Assembly: GCA_026390935.1 (NCBI GenBank)
Contig: JAPLEZ010000091.1
Coordinates: forward strand, 1 to 36,397
Length of the DNA: 36,397 nt
Direction: 5' to 3'
Source: Bacteroidota bacterium
GTDB lineage: Bacteria; Bacteroidota; Bacteroidia; Flavobacteriales_C; GCA-002722245
The notes under the pieces are model-generated. The model was not told where the DNA came from. It worked only from the letters and a program-made list of their open reading frames with translations, and did no database searches. The translations under genes were made by a program, and so were the position numbers. Shown here one piece after another: positions 1 through 7,846 of the stretch (positions are counted from its first letter, which is position 1; each line of letters opens with the position of its first letter).

Positions 1-639
1 GAATTTTTTGGAATTGTTGGTACTTCAGGTGCCGGTAAAAGTACGCTGCTGGATATTATGCTTGGAATACTCGAACCTACAGATGGAAAAGTTGAAGTTT
101 CTGGATTACCTCCAAGAGTTGCAATTCAACAATACTCTGGAGCTATTGCTTATGTACCTCAAGAAGTAATCCTATTTGGTGGGACAATAGCCGAAAATAT
201 ACGTTATGGAAAACCCGATGCGAGCGATGAAGAAGTAAATGAAGCTGCAAAAAAAGCCAATGCACATCAATTCATTAGCGGATTTCCAGAAGGATATAAA
301 ACATTGGTTGGGGATAGAGGAATTCAACTTTCTGGCGGACAAAAACAACGCGTTGCAATAGCTCGAGCAGTATTAAAAAATCCATCTATATTAATATTAG
401 ACGAAGCTACGAGTGCATTGGATTCTGAATCAGAACACCTTGTGCAAGAAGCATTGGATAATTTGATGCAAAACAGAACTTCCATTGTGATTGCTCACCG
501 CTTGTCGACCATCAAAAAAGCCAATCAGATTTTGGTGATCAACGACGGCTATATTGCTGAATCAGGAACTCATATGGAACTCTCCCAAAAAGAAAATGGC
601 TTGTACAAAAAGTTGAGCGAGTTGCAGTTTAAGAATTGA
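1..639 (+). CDS. ABC exporter, C-terminal ATP-binding domain (5' end outside window)
   Basis: The reading frame is open from base 1, so this is the last 212 residues of a longer protein. It is a complete nucleotide-binding core: Walker A GTSGAGKST at fragment residues 7-15, the Q-loop segment YVPQEVILFGGTIAENI, the signature LSGGQKQRVAIARA, Walker B ILILDEATSALD and the H-loop IVIAHRLSTI. The TIAENI and DEATSALD wording is typical of MsbA/ABCB-type exporters, in which a six-helix membrane domain precedes the ATPase on the same chain; that part would lie upstream of the window. It would power export of a lipid, peptide or drug at the inner membrane, but the substrate cannot be told from the ATPase. 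An internal ATG at 58 lies after Walker A and is not the start. Confidence 0.93.
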   Translation, partial: EFFGIVGTSGAGKSTLLDIMLGILEPTDGKVEVSGLPPRVAIQQYSGAIAYVPQEVILFGGTIAENIRYGKPDASDEEVNEAAKKANAHQFISGFPEGYKTLVGDRGIQLSGGQKQRVAIARAVLKNPSILILDEATSALDSESEHLVQEALDNLMQNRTSIVIAHRLSTIKKANQILVINDGYIAESGTHMELSQKENGLYKKLSELQFKN

Positions 640-667
640 TTTCACAAATAGCTAGTCAACCGTTAGC

Positions 668-704
668 AAAAAAAAAAACGCCTGTACTTTTTCAAACACA
701 GGCG
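668..704 (-). terminator. Rho-independent terminator of the RRM gene
   Basis: A 7-bp perfect stem (CGCCTGT at 679-685 with ACAGGCG at 698-704, 12-nt loop) is followed, reading on the minus strand, by a run of 11 T (A-run 668-678 on plus). It lies just downstream of the minus-strand RRM gene and between convergent genes, so it may also slow plus-strand transcription from the ABC gene. Confidence 0.85.
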
Positions 705-726
705 ATCAATTAATATTAATTTCTTA

Positions 727-1176
727 CTAGTAGCTTGATCTTTTTGATCCACCAGGTTTGTTGTAACCCCCACTACCTTTTCCGCTATATCCGCCTTTGT
801 TACCGCCAAATCCACCTTTGAATCCACCGCCACCTTTTGGTTTATCTGCATTACGGAATTTACCTTTTCCTCCGCCACCGCCAGAAGATCCACCACCGCT
901 ATATCCGCCGCCACCGCCGCCGCCGCCTGATCCACCTCTGTCTTGTGACTGGCTTACTGCAATTGCTCTACCCATCACTTCCATACCATTCATCGCGTCA
1001 ATTGCTTTTTGTGCTTCTTCATCATTAGGCATCGTAACGAAAGCAAAACCTTTGCTTTGACGCGTAATTTTATCCATAATGATTTTACAAGACGCAACAG
1101 TGCCGTGATTTTCAAACAACTGTGTTAATTCATCTTCTTTTAATTTAAACGGCAAGCTACCTACAAAAATGTCCAT
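727..1176 (-). CDS. Glycine-rich RNA-binding protein with one RRM domain
   Basis: This 149-residue protein has an RNA recognition motif over residues 1-80, with RNP2 IFVGSLPF at 3-10 and RNP1 KGFAFVTM around 42-49. A low-complexity tail of Gly, Ser, Lys and Asn runs to the C-terminus. RRM plus Gly-rich tail is the architecture of the small RNA-binding proteins of cyanobacteria and Bacteroidota, often tied to cold or stress responses; that role is inferred from the family. The tail is basic (GGNKGG, GKGSGG, PGGSKRSS), which suits RNA contacts. It stands alone with its own terminator. The GC-rich tail codons produce long proline-rich shadow frames on the other strand, which are not genes. Confidence 0.93.
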   Translation of the reverse strand: MDIFVGSLPFKLKEDELTQLFENHGTVASCKIIMDKITRQSKGFAFVTMPNDEEAQKAIDAMNGMEVMGRAIAVSQSQDRGGSGGGGGGGGYSGGGSSGGGGGKGKFRNADKPKGGGGFKGGFGGNKGGYSGKGSGGYNKPGGSKRSSY

Positions 1177-1251
1177 AATGAGTTTTAATTGATTTGTGGT
1201 AAATGTAAACTTAGTTTTTAAGGAATATGGTATTTACAGAAAAAGAATTGG

Positions 1252-1959
1252 CTATAATGTCAATCGCGCCAGATACATACCTTCCTCTTCCTGATAAAGG
1301 ATTTCGAATTTATAGCCCCTTTGTTCGGCCATCGCTTTTATCATATCTGCAGAGATAAAGAGCCATGGAAAAGGATTTCCTTTGCTTTTTTTATGCGACA
1401 TAGTGTACACCACTTCTCCATAGTATTTAGCATTCAAGTCAATACTTACGCTACCATCCTCATTTTCGAACATGTACAGAATATCACAAGAATCGAAAAT
1501 AATTTGCCCACCTTGGTTCAGCATTTTTTTACTCTTTTCAAGAAAAACGTCCAAACCATTTAATGTCCCCGAAATACCAATGCCATTCATTAATAGCAAT
1601 ATCGTATCAAAATTATGATCAGAGAAATTTTCCAGTTTTTCATGTACAACTTTAGCGACTCCCCTTTTTAAAGCAATTTCGCAGCACAAAGCAGAACTGT
1701 CTAACAAAGTAACATCGAGTCCACTTTTTTGCAATTCCAAGGCATGAGAACCTACTCCACCACCTAGCTCCAAAATTTTTCCTTTGCATAATTTTAGTGC
1801 GGTTTTTTCCAGCTCAGGCATCTCCTCATAAGATCGAAAAAGGTAGGAAACCGGAATGTGTGATTTTTCGGGAATACTGCTCGTCACTATGATTTTCGCT
1901 TCTTTTTGAGAAACAAAATAATCCATGCACGCTGCTCCTATAATATCTTTCTCCATCAT
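1252..1959 (-). CDS. Class I SAM-dependent methyltransferase
   Basis: This 235-residue protein has the SAM-binding motif I GKILELGGGVGSHALEL near residues 80-96, an acidic residue ending strand 2 (LLDSS), and a motif-IV-like stretch DTILLLMNGIGI. These define a Rossmann-fold methyltransferase. The substrate is not recognisable; the ending (EGMYLARLTL) is shared by many small-molecule methyltransferases. Its ATG overlaps the stop of the upstream radical SAM gene by 4 bases (ATGA), so the two are translationally coupled and probably work on the same pathway. A second ATG follows immediately and could be the start. It is the last gene of an nth / radical SAM / methyltransferase run. Confidence 0.85.
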   Translation of the reverse strand: MMEKDIIGAACMDYFVSQKEAKIIVTSSIPEKSHIPVSYLFRSYEEMPELEKTALKLCKGKILELGGGVGSHALELQKSGLDVTLLDSSALCCEIALKRGVAKVVHEKLENFSDHNFDTILLLMNGIGISGTLNGLDVFLEKSKKMLNQGGQIIFDSCDILYMFENEDGSVSIDLNAKYYGEVVYTMSHKKSKGNPFPWLFISADMIKAMAEQRGYKFEILYQEEEGMYLARLTL

Positions 1960-4106
1960 AATATCAATAATCCGTGTTGCTTTAAAATCATTATTTGCAC
2001 CTGATCAAAAATCGACGAAAATTCTTTTTCCAATTCTGAATAAAGCGCTGTTTTGGCACCGTATACTGAAGTACGTTGAGTTAAATCGATTAGCGATTGC
2101 GCCGTTTTTTCGTTGCTTTGAAAAACAACATCCTGCTTTTTTGAAGAAATCACCACATCCATTTTTCCTTTTTTTGAAGATGGCTTAATAGAAATAGCAT
2201 TGCCCAACCAAACGATTTTTGAATTGGGTTTTAGTTTTTTCTCATCTTGCACAGATAAAGCATCTTCAATAAAATTGGGATCGACAGTAGTTTTCGGCAC
2301 TTTAAAATCAAACCATTTTTGCAATTCAAATTCAAAACAAACGCCGTGCATGTAATTGAATAATGATTTTTTCAAACCATCGCTAAAGGCATCGTGATCC
2401 GCGCCGACTTTATCTACGTATAGCAAATCATTATTGGCAAAAGTTCCTTCCACCACACTTTCTCTTTCCACTTTAAAAGCTTTCGGATTCAAGCCCACCG
2501 GACTGTGCGCCGTCATGGCAAACTGATGCCAGAAGCCCGATTGTATCACACCATGTTGCAACAACTGCCTAACCACCTCCAGCGAATCAATGGTTTCCTG
2601 AGCGCTTTGCGTTGGAAATCCATACATCATGTAAGCGTGCACCATAATACCCGACTGAGTGAAATTACTGGCCACTTTGGCCACTTGCGATACCGTTACT
2701 CCTTTATCAATTAATTTCAACAAACGATCCGAAGCCACTTCCAATCCGCCTGACACAGCAATGCATCCAGAAGCACTCAACAAAACGCAAAGATCTTGTG
2801 TGAAGCTTTTTTCAAAGCGAATGTTGGTCCACCAAACTACAGTAATTTTCCTTCTGATGATTTCCAGCGCCAGCTCTTTCATCAATGCTGGTGGCGCAGC
2901 CTCATCAACAAAATGAAATCCATTTTGTCCGGTTTGACGAATAATTTCTTCAATCCTATCGCAAAGCAATTGTGCTGTGCTTGGCTCATAGTTTTTAATG
3001 TAATCCAAAGTAATGTCACAAAAAGTGCACTTCCCCCAATAACAACCATGGGCCAACGTGAGCTTGTTCCAGCGACCGTCGCTCCACATGCGGTGCATAG
3101 GATTTACAATTTCAATGACAGAAATATATTTATCTAATAACAAATCTGAATAATCAGGTGTCCCCACTTCCAACTGAGAATAATCTTTTTCATTGGAACC
3201 GTTGAAATAAGTTACCTCGTCATTGTACAAAGCAAAAGTTCTTTTTAAATCTTGCAATGAACGTTGACCCCGCAAGTGTTCAATCAAATGAAAAACGGGA
3301 GCTTCTCCATCATCCAGCGTAATGAAATCGAAATAAGAAAACACGCGCACTTCTTTCAGCGATCGCAATTCTGTATTCGGAAATCCGCCACCCATCGCAA
3401 TTTTTATTGATGGATGATGTTTCTTAATCCATTGTGCTGCTTTAAAGGCACTGTATAAATTTCCAGGAAATGGAACTGAAAATGCTATTAAATCAGGGGC
3501 TTCCTGTTGTATTTTAGTGCTCAACAAAGCAATCATCAATTCATCAATAAAGGAATTCTTTTTATTTAATTCTTTGTGAAGTTCATTAAAGGAAGAAGCC
3601 GATCGTCCTAAGCGTTCAGCGTAGCGACTAAAACCGAAATGAGGGTCAACAGCCTCTACTATTAAATCGCTTAAATCCTCTAAATAAAGTGTTGCCAAAT
3701 GCTTTGCTTTGTCCTGTGTACCCATTGTTCCAAAGGCCCAAGACAAATCATCTAATTGCGCAAATCGTGAGGCTTCCGGCAAATATGTTCCATCGCAAAT
3801 GATGTGTGCCAGTGAAGGATTTTGATCTTGCAAAAAGGAAACTACAGCATCTATTGTTTTTATATAATCGTTCCTGAGATTGAAAATACGTTGCGCATTC
3901 TCAGACAACTTTTTTCTATTTTTTTCTACTTCCGAAAACATGGATGTCAATCCAGACTTAGAGAACAACACCAAGATCACCTCAATCCCCAAATCGCATT
4001 GATAAGATGCAATGCCTTTCGTATTTAAAAATCCTTTTAAGTACGCCGTTGCCGGATAAGGTGTATTGAGCTGCGTGAAAGGAGGAGTAATGAGTAGCAA
4101 TTTCAT
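1956..4106 (-). CDS. Radical SAM protein with N-terminal B12-binding-like domain
   Basis: The ATG at 4106 was chosen because MKLLLITPPF is the usual first strand of this family and lies 2 bases after the nth stop; an upstream in-frame ATG at 4145 would overlap nth. The protein has 716 residues. The N-terminal half resembles the cobalamin-binding fold (PDLIAFSVPFPGN, IKIAMGGGFPNTE) but I see no DxHxxG cobalamin motif. The radical SAM cluster motif CYWGKCTFC (CxxxCxxC) gives Cys355, Cys359 and Cys362. Later segments (FHFVDEAAPP, VSGGLEVASDRLLKLIDKG, HAYMMYGFPTQ) are typical of B12-binding-domain radical SAM enzymes of unknown substrate. It is coupled to the methyltransferase downstream. Confidence 0.88.
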   Translation of the reverse strand: MKLLLITPPFTQLNTPYPATAYLKGFLNTKGIASYQCDLGIEVILVLFSKSGLTSMFSEVEKNRKKLSENAQRIFNLRNDYIKTIDAVVSFLQDQNPSLAHIICDGTYLPEASRFAQLDDLSWAFGTMGTQDKAKHLATLYLEDLSDLIVEAVDPHFGFSRYAERLGRSASSFNELHKELNKKNSFIDELMIALLSTKIQQEAPDLIAFSVPFPGNLYSAFKAAQWIKKHHPSIKIAMGGGFPNTELRSLKEVRVFSYFDFITLDDGEAPVFHLIEHLRGQRSLQDLKRTFALYNDEVTYFNGSNEKDYSQLEVGTPDYSDLLLDKYISVIEIVNPMHRMWSDGRWNKLTLAHGCYWGKCTFCDITLDYIKNYEPSTAQLLCDRIEEIIRQTGQNGFHFVDEAAPPALMKELALEIIRRKITVVWWTNIRFEKSFTQDLCVLLSASGCIAVSGGLEVASDRLLKLIDKGVTVSQVAKVASNFTQSGIMVHAYMMYGFPTQSAQETIDSLEVVRQLLQHGVIQSGFWHQFAMTAHSPVGLNPKAFKVERESVVEGTFANNDLLYVDKVGADHDAFSDGLKKSLFNYMHGVCFEFELQKWFDFKVPKTTVDPNFIEDALSVQDEKKLKPNSKIVWLGNAISIKPSSKKGKMDVVISSKKQDVVFQSNEKTAQSLIDLTQRTSVYGAKTALYSELEKEFSSIFDQVQIMILKQHGLLIL

Positions 4107-4108
4107 AG

Positions 4109-4735
4109 TTACGCGTTTACACCATATTTGGAACATACAGGACATTGTTCGGGATTGTGCCCTCTAGCTGGACAATATTCCCTACCGAAATAAATAATTT
4201 GCAAATGGAGCTTGATCCATTTTTCAATGGGGAACAATTTCTTGCAATCGCGTTCTGTTTGGGTAACTGAGCTACCATCCGATAAACCCCAGCGGTAAAT
4301 GAGTCGGTGAATATGAGTATCCACCGGAAAAGCTGGTACTTGATACGCCTGAATCATCACTACCGACGCAGTTTTGTGTCCCACGCCAGGCAGTTCTTCC
4401 AGCTCGTCCATAGTGCGAGGAACTTTCCCTTTGTACTTATCAATTAATATTTGAGAGAGATTGAAAATCGCCTTTGATTTGGCTGGTGACAAACCGCATG
4501 GTTTTATTATTTCTCGAATTTCTTCGATCGTCAACTTCACCATGTCGTATGGATTATCTGCCTTTTTGAACAAGAGTGGCGTAATGAGATTAACTCTTAC
4601 ATCAGTACACTGAGCCGAAAGCAAAACCGCAATCAGCAAGGTATATTCATCTTTATGATCTAGAGGAATGGGAGGATTGGGATACAATTTCTCCAGGATT
4701 TTGGTGATCGACTTAGCCTTCTCTTTTTTAGTCAT
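4109..4735 (-). CDS. nth: Endonuclease III (DNA glycosylase/AP lyase)
   Basis: This 208-residue protein has the length and motifs of Nth, which removes oxidised pyrimidines and cuts AP sites in base excision repair. The helix-hairpin-helix LPGVGHKTA carries the catalytic Lys (K121), and VDTHIHR carries the catalytic Asp (D139). The family normally ends with four Cys holding a [4Fe-4S] cluster (CX6CX2CX5C). Here only Cys188, Cys198 and Cys201 are present; the first spacing is nine residues and the protein ends SKYGVNA without a fourth Cys. The core enzyme should still be active, but the cluster may be altered or absent. It is the first gene of a run with the radical SAM and methyltransferase genes. 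Confidence 0.95.
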   Translation of the reverse strand: MTKKEKAKSITKILEKLYPNPPIPLDHKDEYTLLIAVLLSAQCTDVRVNLITPLLFKKADNPYDMVKLTIEEIREIIKPCGLSPAKSKAIFNLSQILIDKYKGKVPRTMDELEELPGVGHKTASVVMIQAYQVPAFPVDTHIHRLIYRWGLSDGSSVTQTERDCKKLFPIEKWIKLHLQIIYFGREYCPARGHNPEQCPVCSKYGVNA

Positions 4736-4750
4736 GGTGCTAAAATAAAG

Positions 4751-4786
4751 AAAGGTGTTCTGATAACCCTTATTCAGAACACCTTT
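4751..4786 (-). terminator. Terminator downstream of the sigma factor / small-protein genes
   Basis: A perfect 13-bp inverted repeat (AAAGGTGTTCTGA at 4751-4763, its complement at 4774-4786, 10-nt loop) is followed on the minus strand by the T-rich stretch CTTTATTTTA. It lies between the minus-strand small gene and nth, so it ends the sigma-region transcript and separates it from nth. Confidence 0.75.
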
Positions 4787-4807
4787 AAAACTACATCAAC
4801 CAATTTT

Positions 4808-5002
4808 TTAATTCAAAATGAAGCTAATCTTATCCAACATATCAGAATTTCGAATGCTTAACGCTTTTGAATAATTAATGATGTTGTCTACAAAATCATC
4901 GCCGGGTACCTCGTCTTCATTGATTTCGTTATTACCAATAAGCGCTTTCAGTTCGGCGTCAAATTTTTCACTAAGATTTTTTTGAGTAAACATTTTGTCC
5001 AT
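4808..5002 (-). CDS. Small acidic protein downstream of the sigma factor
   Basis: This 64-residue protein is not recognised. It starts at ATG 5002 (MDKMFTQKN); an in-frame TTG at 5008 is possible but less likely. The middle is rich in Asp and Glu (NNEINEDEVPGDDFVDNI) and the rest is predicted helical, with no membrane segment or Cys. It follows the ECF sigma gene by about 70 bases on the same strand and is ended by its own terminator, which supports it as a real gene. The place is one where an anti-sigma factor might sit, but the protein lacks the transmembrane helix or HxxxCxxC motif of usual anti-sigma factors, so a regulatory role is only a guess. Confidence 0.6.
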   Translation of the reverse strand: MDKMFTQKNLSEKFDAELKALIGNNEINEDEVPGDDFVDNIINYSKALSIRNSDMLDKISFILN

Positions 5003-5071
5003 AAGCAATATAAAGTTTGATTTACAAGGATAACGACACCCATAAACTACATATTGCGGAAGACGAAAAAT

Positions 5072-5671
5072 TTAATCCATGGATAAAACCATATTGTTGT
5101 CTTTTACCAGCTTTCTCAAATTGATCAAAGCATAACGCATTCTTCCAAGAGCGGTATTGATACTGATATTTTTCATTTCAGAGATTTCCTTAAAACTCAA
5201 ATCTTCAAAATGACGGAGCATCACTACTTCTTTTTGTTCTTCAGGCAGATAGTCGATCAACTTCAATACATCAGCCTTGATCTGACTATCCACCATTTGC
5301 TGCTCCACATTCATTTCTTTGGAATCAATTCGGTCGAAAATATCCAACTCCTCGTTGTCTTTTGATCGCACATTCACTTTTTGCATGTTTTTCTGCTTGC
5401 GGAAATGATCAATCATCAGATTGTGCGCAATACGCATCACCCATGGAAGAAATTTTCCTTTTTCATCATAGCGACCCAATTTCAATGTATTGATGACCTT
5501 AATAAAGGTGTCCTGAAAAAAATCGTCGGCTAAATCTTTATCCTTAATGGTAAAACGGATATAAGAGTAGATTTTAGATCTATGTCTTTTGATTAGTACT
5601 TTAAGGCTTTCTTCATTGCCTTTGATATATGACTGCACAAGTTCGTGGTCACTCAAATTAGTTAAAAGCAT
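5072..5671 (-). CDS. ECF-type RNA polymerase sigma factor
   Basis: This 199-residue protein has sigma region 2 (DLADDFFQDTFIKVINTL and FLPWVMRIAHNLMIDHFRK, about residues 45-95) and region 4 (LPEEQKEVVMLRHFEDLSFKEISEM with helix-turn-helix INTALGRMRYALINLRKL, about residues 140-190). A charged linker joins them. It would direct RNA polymerase to a set of promoters. The close match of region 2 to a sigma factor widespread in Bacteroidota suggests a conserved, perhaps constitutive, role rather than a nutrient-specific SigW type. No FecR-like anti-sigma gene sits beside it. The only neighbour on its transcript is the small acidic gene downstream. Confidence 0.94.
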   Translation of the reverse strand: MLLTNLSDHELVQSYIKGNEESLKVLIKRHRSKIYSYIRFTIKDKDLADDFFQDTFIKVINTLKLGRYDEKGKFLPWVMRIAHNLMIDHFRKQKNMQKVNVRSKDNEELDIFDRIDSKEMNVEQQMVDSQIKADVLKLIDYLPEEQKEVVMLRHFEDLSFKEISEMKNISINTALGRMRYALINLRKLVKDNNMVLSMD

Positions 5672-5763
5672 ACGCTACAGGGTTTTAATTCAACATTTTA
5701 AACACGAGTAGATATACTTTCTATAGGCAATTATTTTTTAGATTGTTAATGATGCAACGAACT

Positions 5764-5771
5764 CAAATATA
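5764..5771 (-). promoter_or_regulatory. Candidate -7 element (TATATTTG) for the sigma gene
   Basis: On the minus strand this reads TATATTTG, an exact match to the Bacteroidota TAnnTTTG element, about 93 bases upstream of the sigma start. No clear TTTG was seen at the -33 position. Confidence 0.4.
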
Positions 5772-5841
5772 TGTTATTGTGTGAAGAATAAAAAATATCC
5801 TTCTGGAGATTAGACGCAAAATGTGTTAAATGGTTGCTTTA

Positions 5842-6756
5842 CTAAAAAATAGAAATTCCTGTTTTAGTGGTAAACAACTCCAAAGCCTTCATTCCCAGTA
5901 CTGAATTCCCTTTTTCATTGAGTTTAGGACTCCATACTGTTATGCTGAACTGATCGGGCTGAACTGCAACAATTCCACCTCCTACTCCACTTTTTCCAGG
6001 CAATCCTACTTTATAAGCAAATTCACCCGACTCATCGTAAAACCCGCACGAAAGCATAACTGCATTAATACGTTTTACTCTACTCTTTGTGAGTATCGGT
6101 TCAGGCAAATGGTAAGCCTCACCATGAGTTGCAAAAGGCAAAAAGGCCTTACTCATCTCGGCACAAGTCATTTCAATGGAACATTGGTGGAAATAAAAAT
6201 CTAAAACAACATCTACGTCGTTTTCAATATTGCCGTAAGACTTTATCATATTTGCCAGCGATGCATTTTTGTAACCAACCGATTTCTCTGATTTAGCAAC
6301 CTTTTCGTTGTACTGCAGATTTTTATTTCCTGAAAGAATTCTTAAGTAATTTAAAAACTCCTTTTTTGGATCTTTAAGATGCGTAACCAAAATATCTGCA
6401 AGAACTAAGGCTCCCGCATTAATAAAAGGATTTCGAGGTTTGCCTTTCTCATACTCCAGCTGAACGATAGAATTGAAAGGGTTTCCCGAAGGCTCCACCC
6501 CTATCCTGTCCCATACTTTCTCCCCTATGATCGACATCACCAACGAAAGAGACAAAACCTTGGAAACACTTTGAATGGAGAACTTTTCATTGTAATCACC
6601 AACACAATACTCCTTGCCATCGGTGCTTAGCAAATGAATTCCAAATTTACAGGGATCAACTTTGGCCAACTCAGGAATGTAGGCAGCAAGTTTACCTTCC
6701 GAATTTCTATTTTTTAACTTATCGTGTATTTCATTTAAAACAAGAGAAAAATCCAT
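5842..6756 (-). CDS. glsA: Glutaminase A (L-glutamine to L-glutamate plus ammonia)
   Basis: This 304-residue protein is full length for the serine-dependent glutaminase family. The catalytic Ser-x-x-Lys dyad is in FSIQSVSK (S63, K66). Other family segments are EPSGNPFNSIVQLE, RNPFINAGALV, the VGYKNASLANMIKS region, and the glycine-rich GLPGKSGVGGGIVA near the C-terminus. It acts in the cytoplasm, providing glutamate and ammonium; in acid-stressed bacteria the ammonia can also buffer the cell. It is a single-gene unit, divergent from the usp gene, with no hairpin terminator visible in the 170 bases before the sigma gene. Confidence 0.95.
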   Translation of the reverse strand: MDFSLVLNEIHDKLKNRNSEGKLAAYIPELAKVDPCKFGIHLLSTDGKEYCVGDYNEKFSIQSVSKVLSLSLVMSIIGEKVWDRIGVEPSGNPFNSIVQLEYEKGKPRNPFINAGALVLADILVTHLKDPKKEFLNYLRILSGNKNLQYNEKVAKSEKSVGYKNASLANMIKSYGNIENDVDVVLDFYFHQCSIEMTCAEMSKAFLPFATHGEAYHLPEPILTKSRVKRINAVMLSCGFYDESGEFAYKVGLPGKSGVGGGIVAVQPDQFSITVWSPKLNEKGNSVLGMKALELFTTKTGISIF

Positions 6757-6849
6757 AACTTATCAGATATATTAAAACAGCGAAAGTATAAAAAAGCAAG
6801 TCCAAATATTTTATTAAAAATTAATTAGTGCAAAAGTCACATTTTGCTG

Positions 6850-6857
6850 TACTTTTG
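6850..6857 (+). promoter_or_regulatory. Candidate -7 element (TACTTTTG) for the usp gene
   Basis: TACTTTTG matches TAnnTTTG exactly and lies 20 bases before the ATG at 6877. That placement implies a very short leader and argues against the upstream in-frame TTG at 6844 as start. The -33 region (TTAG near 6826) is a poor match. Confidence 0.45.
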
Positions 6858-6876
6858 TCCAAAATTTAAAGTCAGA

Positions 6877-7770
6877 ATGTCTGTCATTAAAAAAATTCTT
6901 TTAACCACCGATTTATCTCAGGCAGCTGTAAACGCTACAGATTTCGCCGTATTCTTTGCCAATAAAACCGGTGCCGATCTTCATTTACTTTACTGCTACA
7001 AACCGAAATACGAAGAACACATCGCCAAAAAAATTGCCGAGCTCGATGCCGAGCAACACATTTATGGCGAAATCACTGATTATAAGCACGCCGCTGCCTT
7101 CTTATTAAAAAGATACACGGCTGATCTTAGAATGAAAGTAAAAACCTCCCTGCATGAGCACATTGTTGAAGGTTCTTTTCAGGATATAGTATTTGAGTTT
7201 ATTGAACAAAAAAACATTGATTTAGTGGTGATGGCTTCTCAAGGGATCAACTCCATTGAAGATCGTATTTTTGGATCCAACGCGCTAAAAATATTAAGAA
7301 GTTCAGCATCACCAGTTTTAATTGTTCCGCACAACTATTCAACGGTTGGTGTCAATGATATTTTGTACCCAACAGCCATCAATAATAAAGACAAGGCCAT
7401 TGAACATTATTTGGCCGGCTTTGCTGAAATGTTTGAAGCTCAACTGACCTTATTACATATTGACGATGGTCGGCACGTGATTAATGCCAAGGACATTGTA
7501 AATTTTAAAAGAAAAGCCCTCAACTTTCAATACGCGAATGTTATTTCCGAAATTGAACCCAACATAAGCGTTGCTGACGGCATCAATGAATACATTGAAA
7601 ATCATAAAATAGATCTACTTTGTATCACTTCTCACACCACTACTTTTATTGATCGCTTCTTGAAACGAAGCACAGTAAAAAGTACGCTTTCCAAAATCAC
7701 CATTCCAGTGCTCGGTTTTAATGAAACATGTTTGGAAGTGATAGAAAAGAAAATGGCGAAGATGAAGTAA
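6877..7770 (+). CDS. Universal stress protein, two tandem UspA domains
   Basis: The start at ATG 6877 gives MSVIKKILLTTDLS, the standard first strand of a UspA domain, and 297 residues. Domain 1 spans about residues 1-145 and ends with the nucleotide-loop-like ASQGINSIEDRIFGSNALKI and the final strand PVLIVP. Domain 2 (about 150-285) begins with NDILYPTAINNKDKAIEH and ends ITIPVLGF. The nucleotide-binding glycines (GxxGxnG(S/T)) are recognisable only in domain 1; domain 2 has TSHTTTFIDRFLKRSTV instead and probably does not bind ATP. Such tandem proteins act in the cytoplasm in stress adaptation; the precise role is unknown. A strong hairpin terminator follows. Confidence 0.9.
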   Translation: MSVIKKILLTTDLSQAAVNATDFAVFFANKTGADLHLLYCYKPKYEEHIAKKIAELDAEQHIYGEITDYKHAAAFLLKRYTADLRMKVKTSLHEHIVEGSFQDIVFEFIEQKNIDLVVMASQGINSIEDRIFGSNALKILRSSASPVLIVPHNYSTVGVNDILYPTAINNKDKAIEHYLAGFAEMFEAQLTLLHIDDGRHVINAKDIVNFKRKALNFQYANVISEIEPNISVADGINEYIENHKIDLLCITSHTTTFIDRFLKRSTVKSTLSKITIPVLGFNETCLEVIEKKMAKMK

Positions 7771-7796
7771 AATGCAAATCAAGTTGACACAAAAAA

Positions 7797-7828
7797 GCCG
7801 TTGCGAAAAATCGCAACGGCTTTTTTTT
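7797..7828. terminator. Bidirectional terminator between usp and nagB
   Basis: A perfect 10-bp stem (GCCGTTGCGA at 7797-7806, complement at 7811-7820) with an AAAA loop is flanked by an A-run before (7791-7796) and a run of eight T after (7821-7828). It can therefore stop transcripts from both sides, fitting the convergent usp and nagB genes. Confidence 0.93.
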
Positions 7829-7846
7829 ATATCAATTATGCAATGC

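Noticed and set aside
797-1060. Proline-rich open frame opposite the RRM gene
   Set aside because: It is the complement of the Gly-rich tail codons of the RRM protein.
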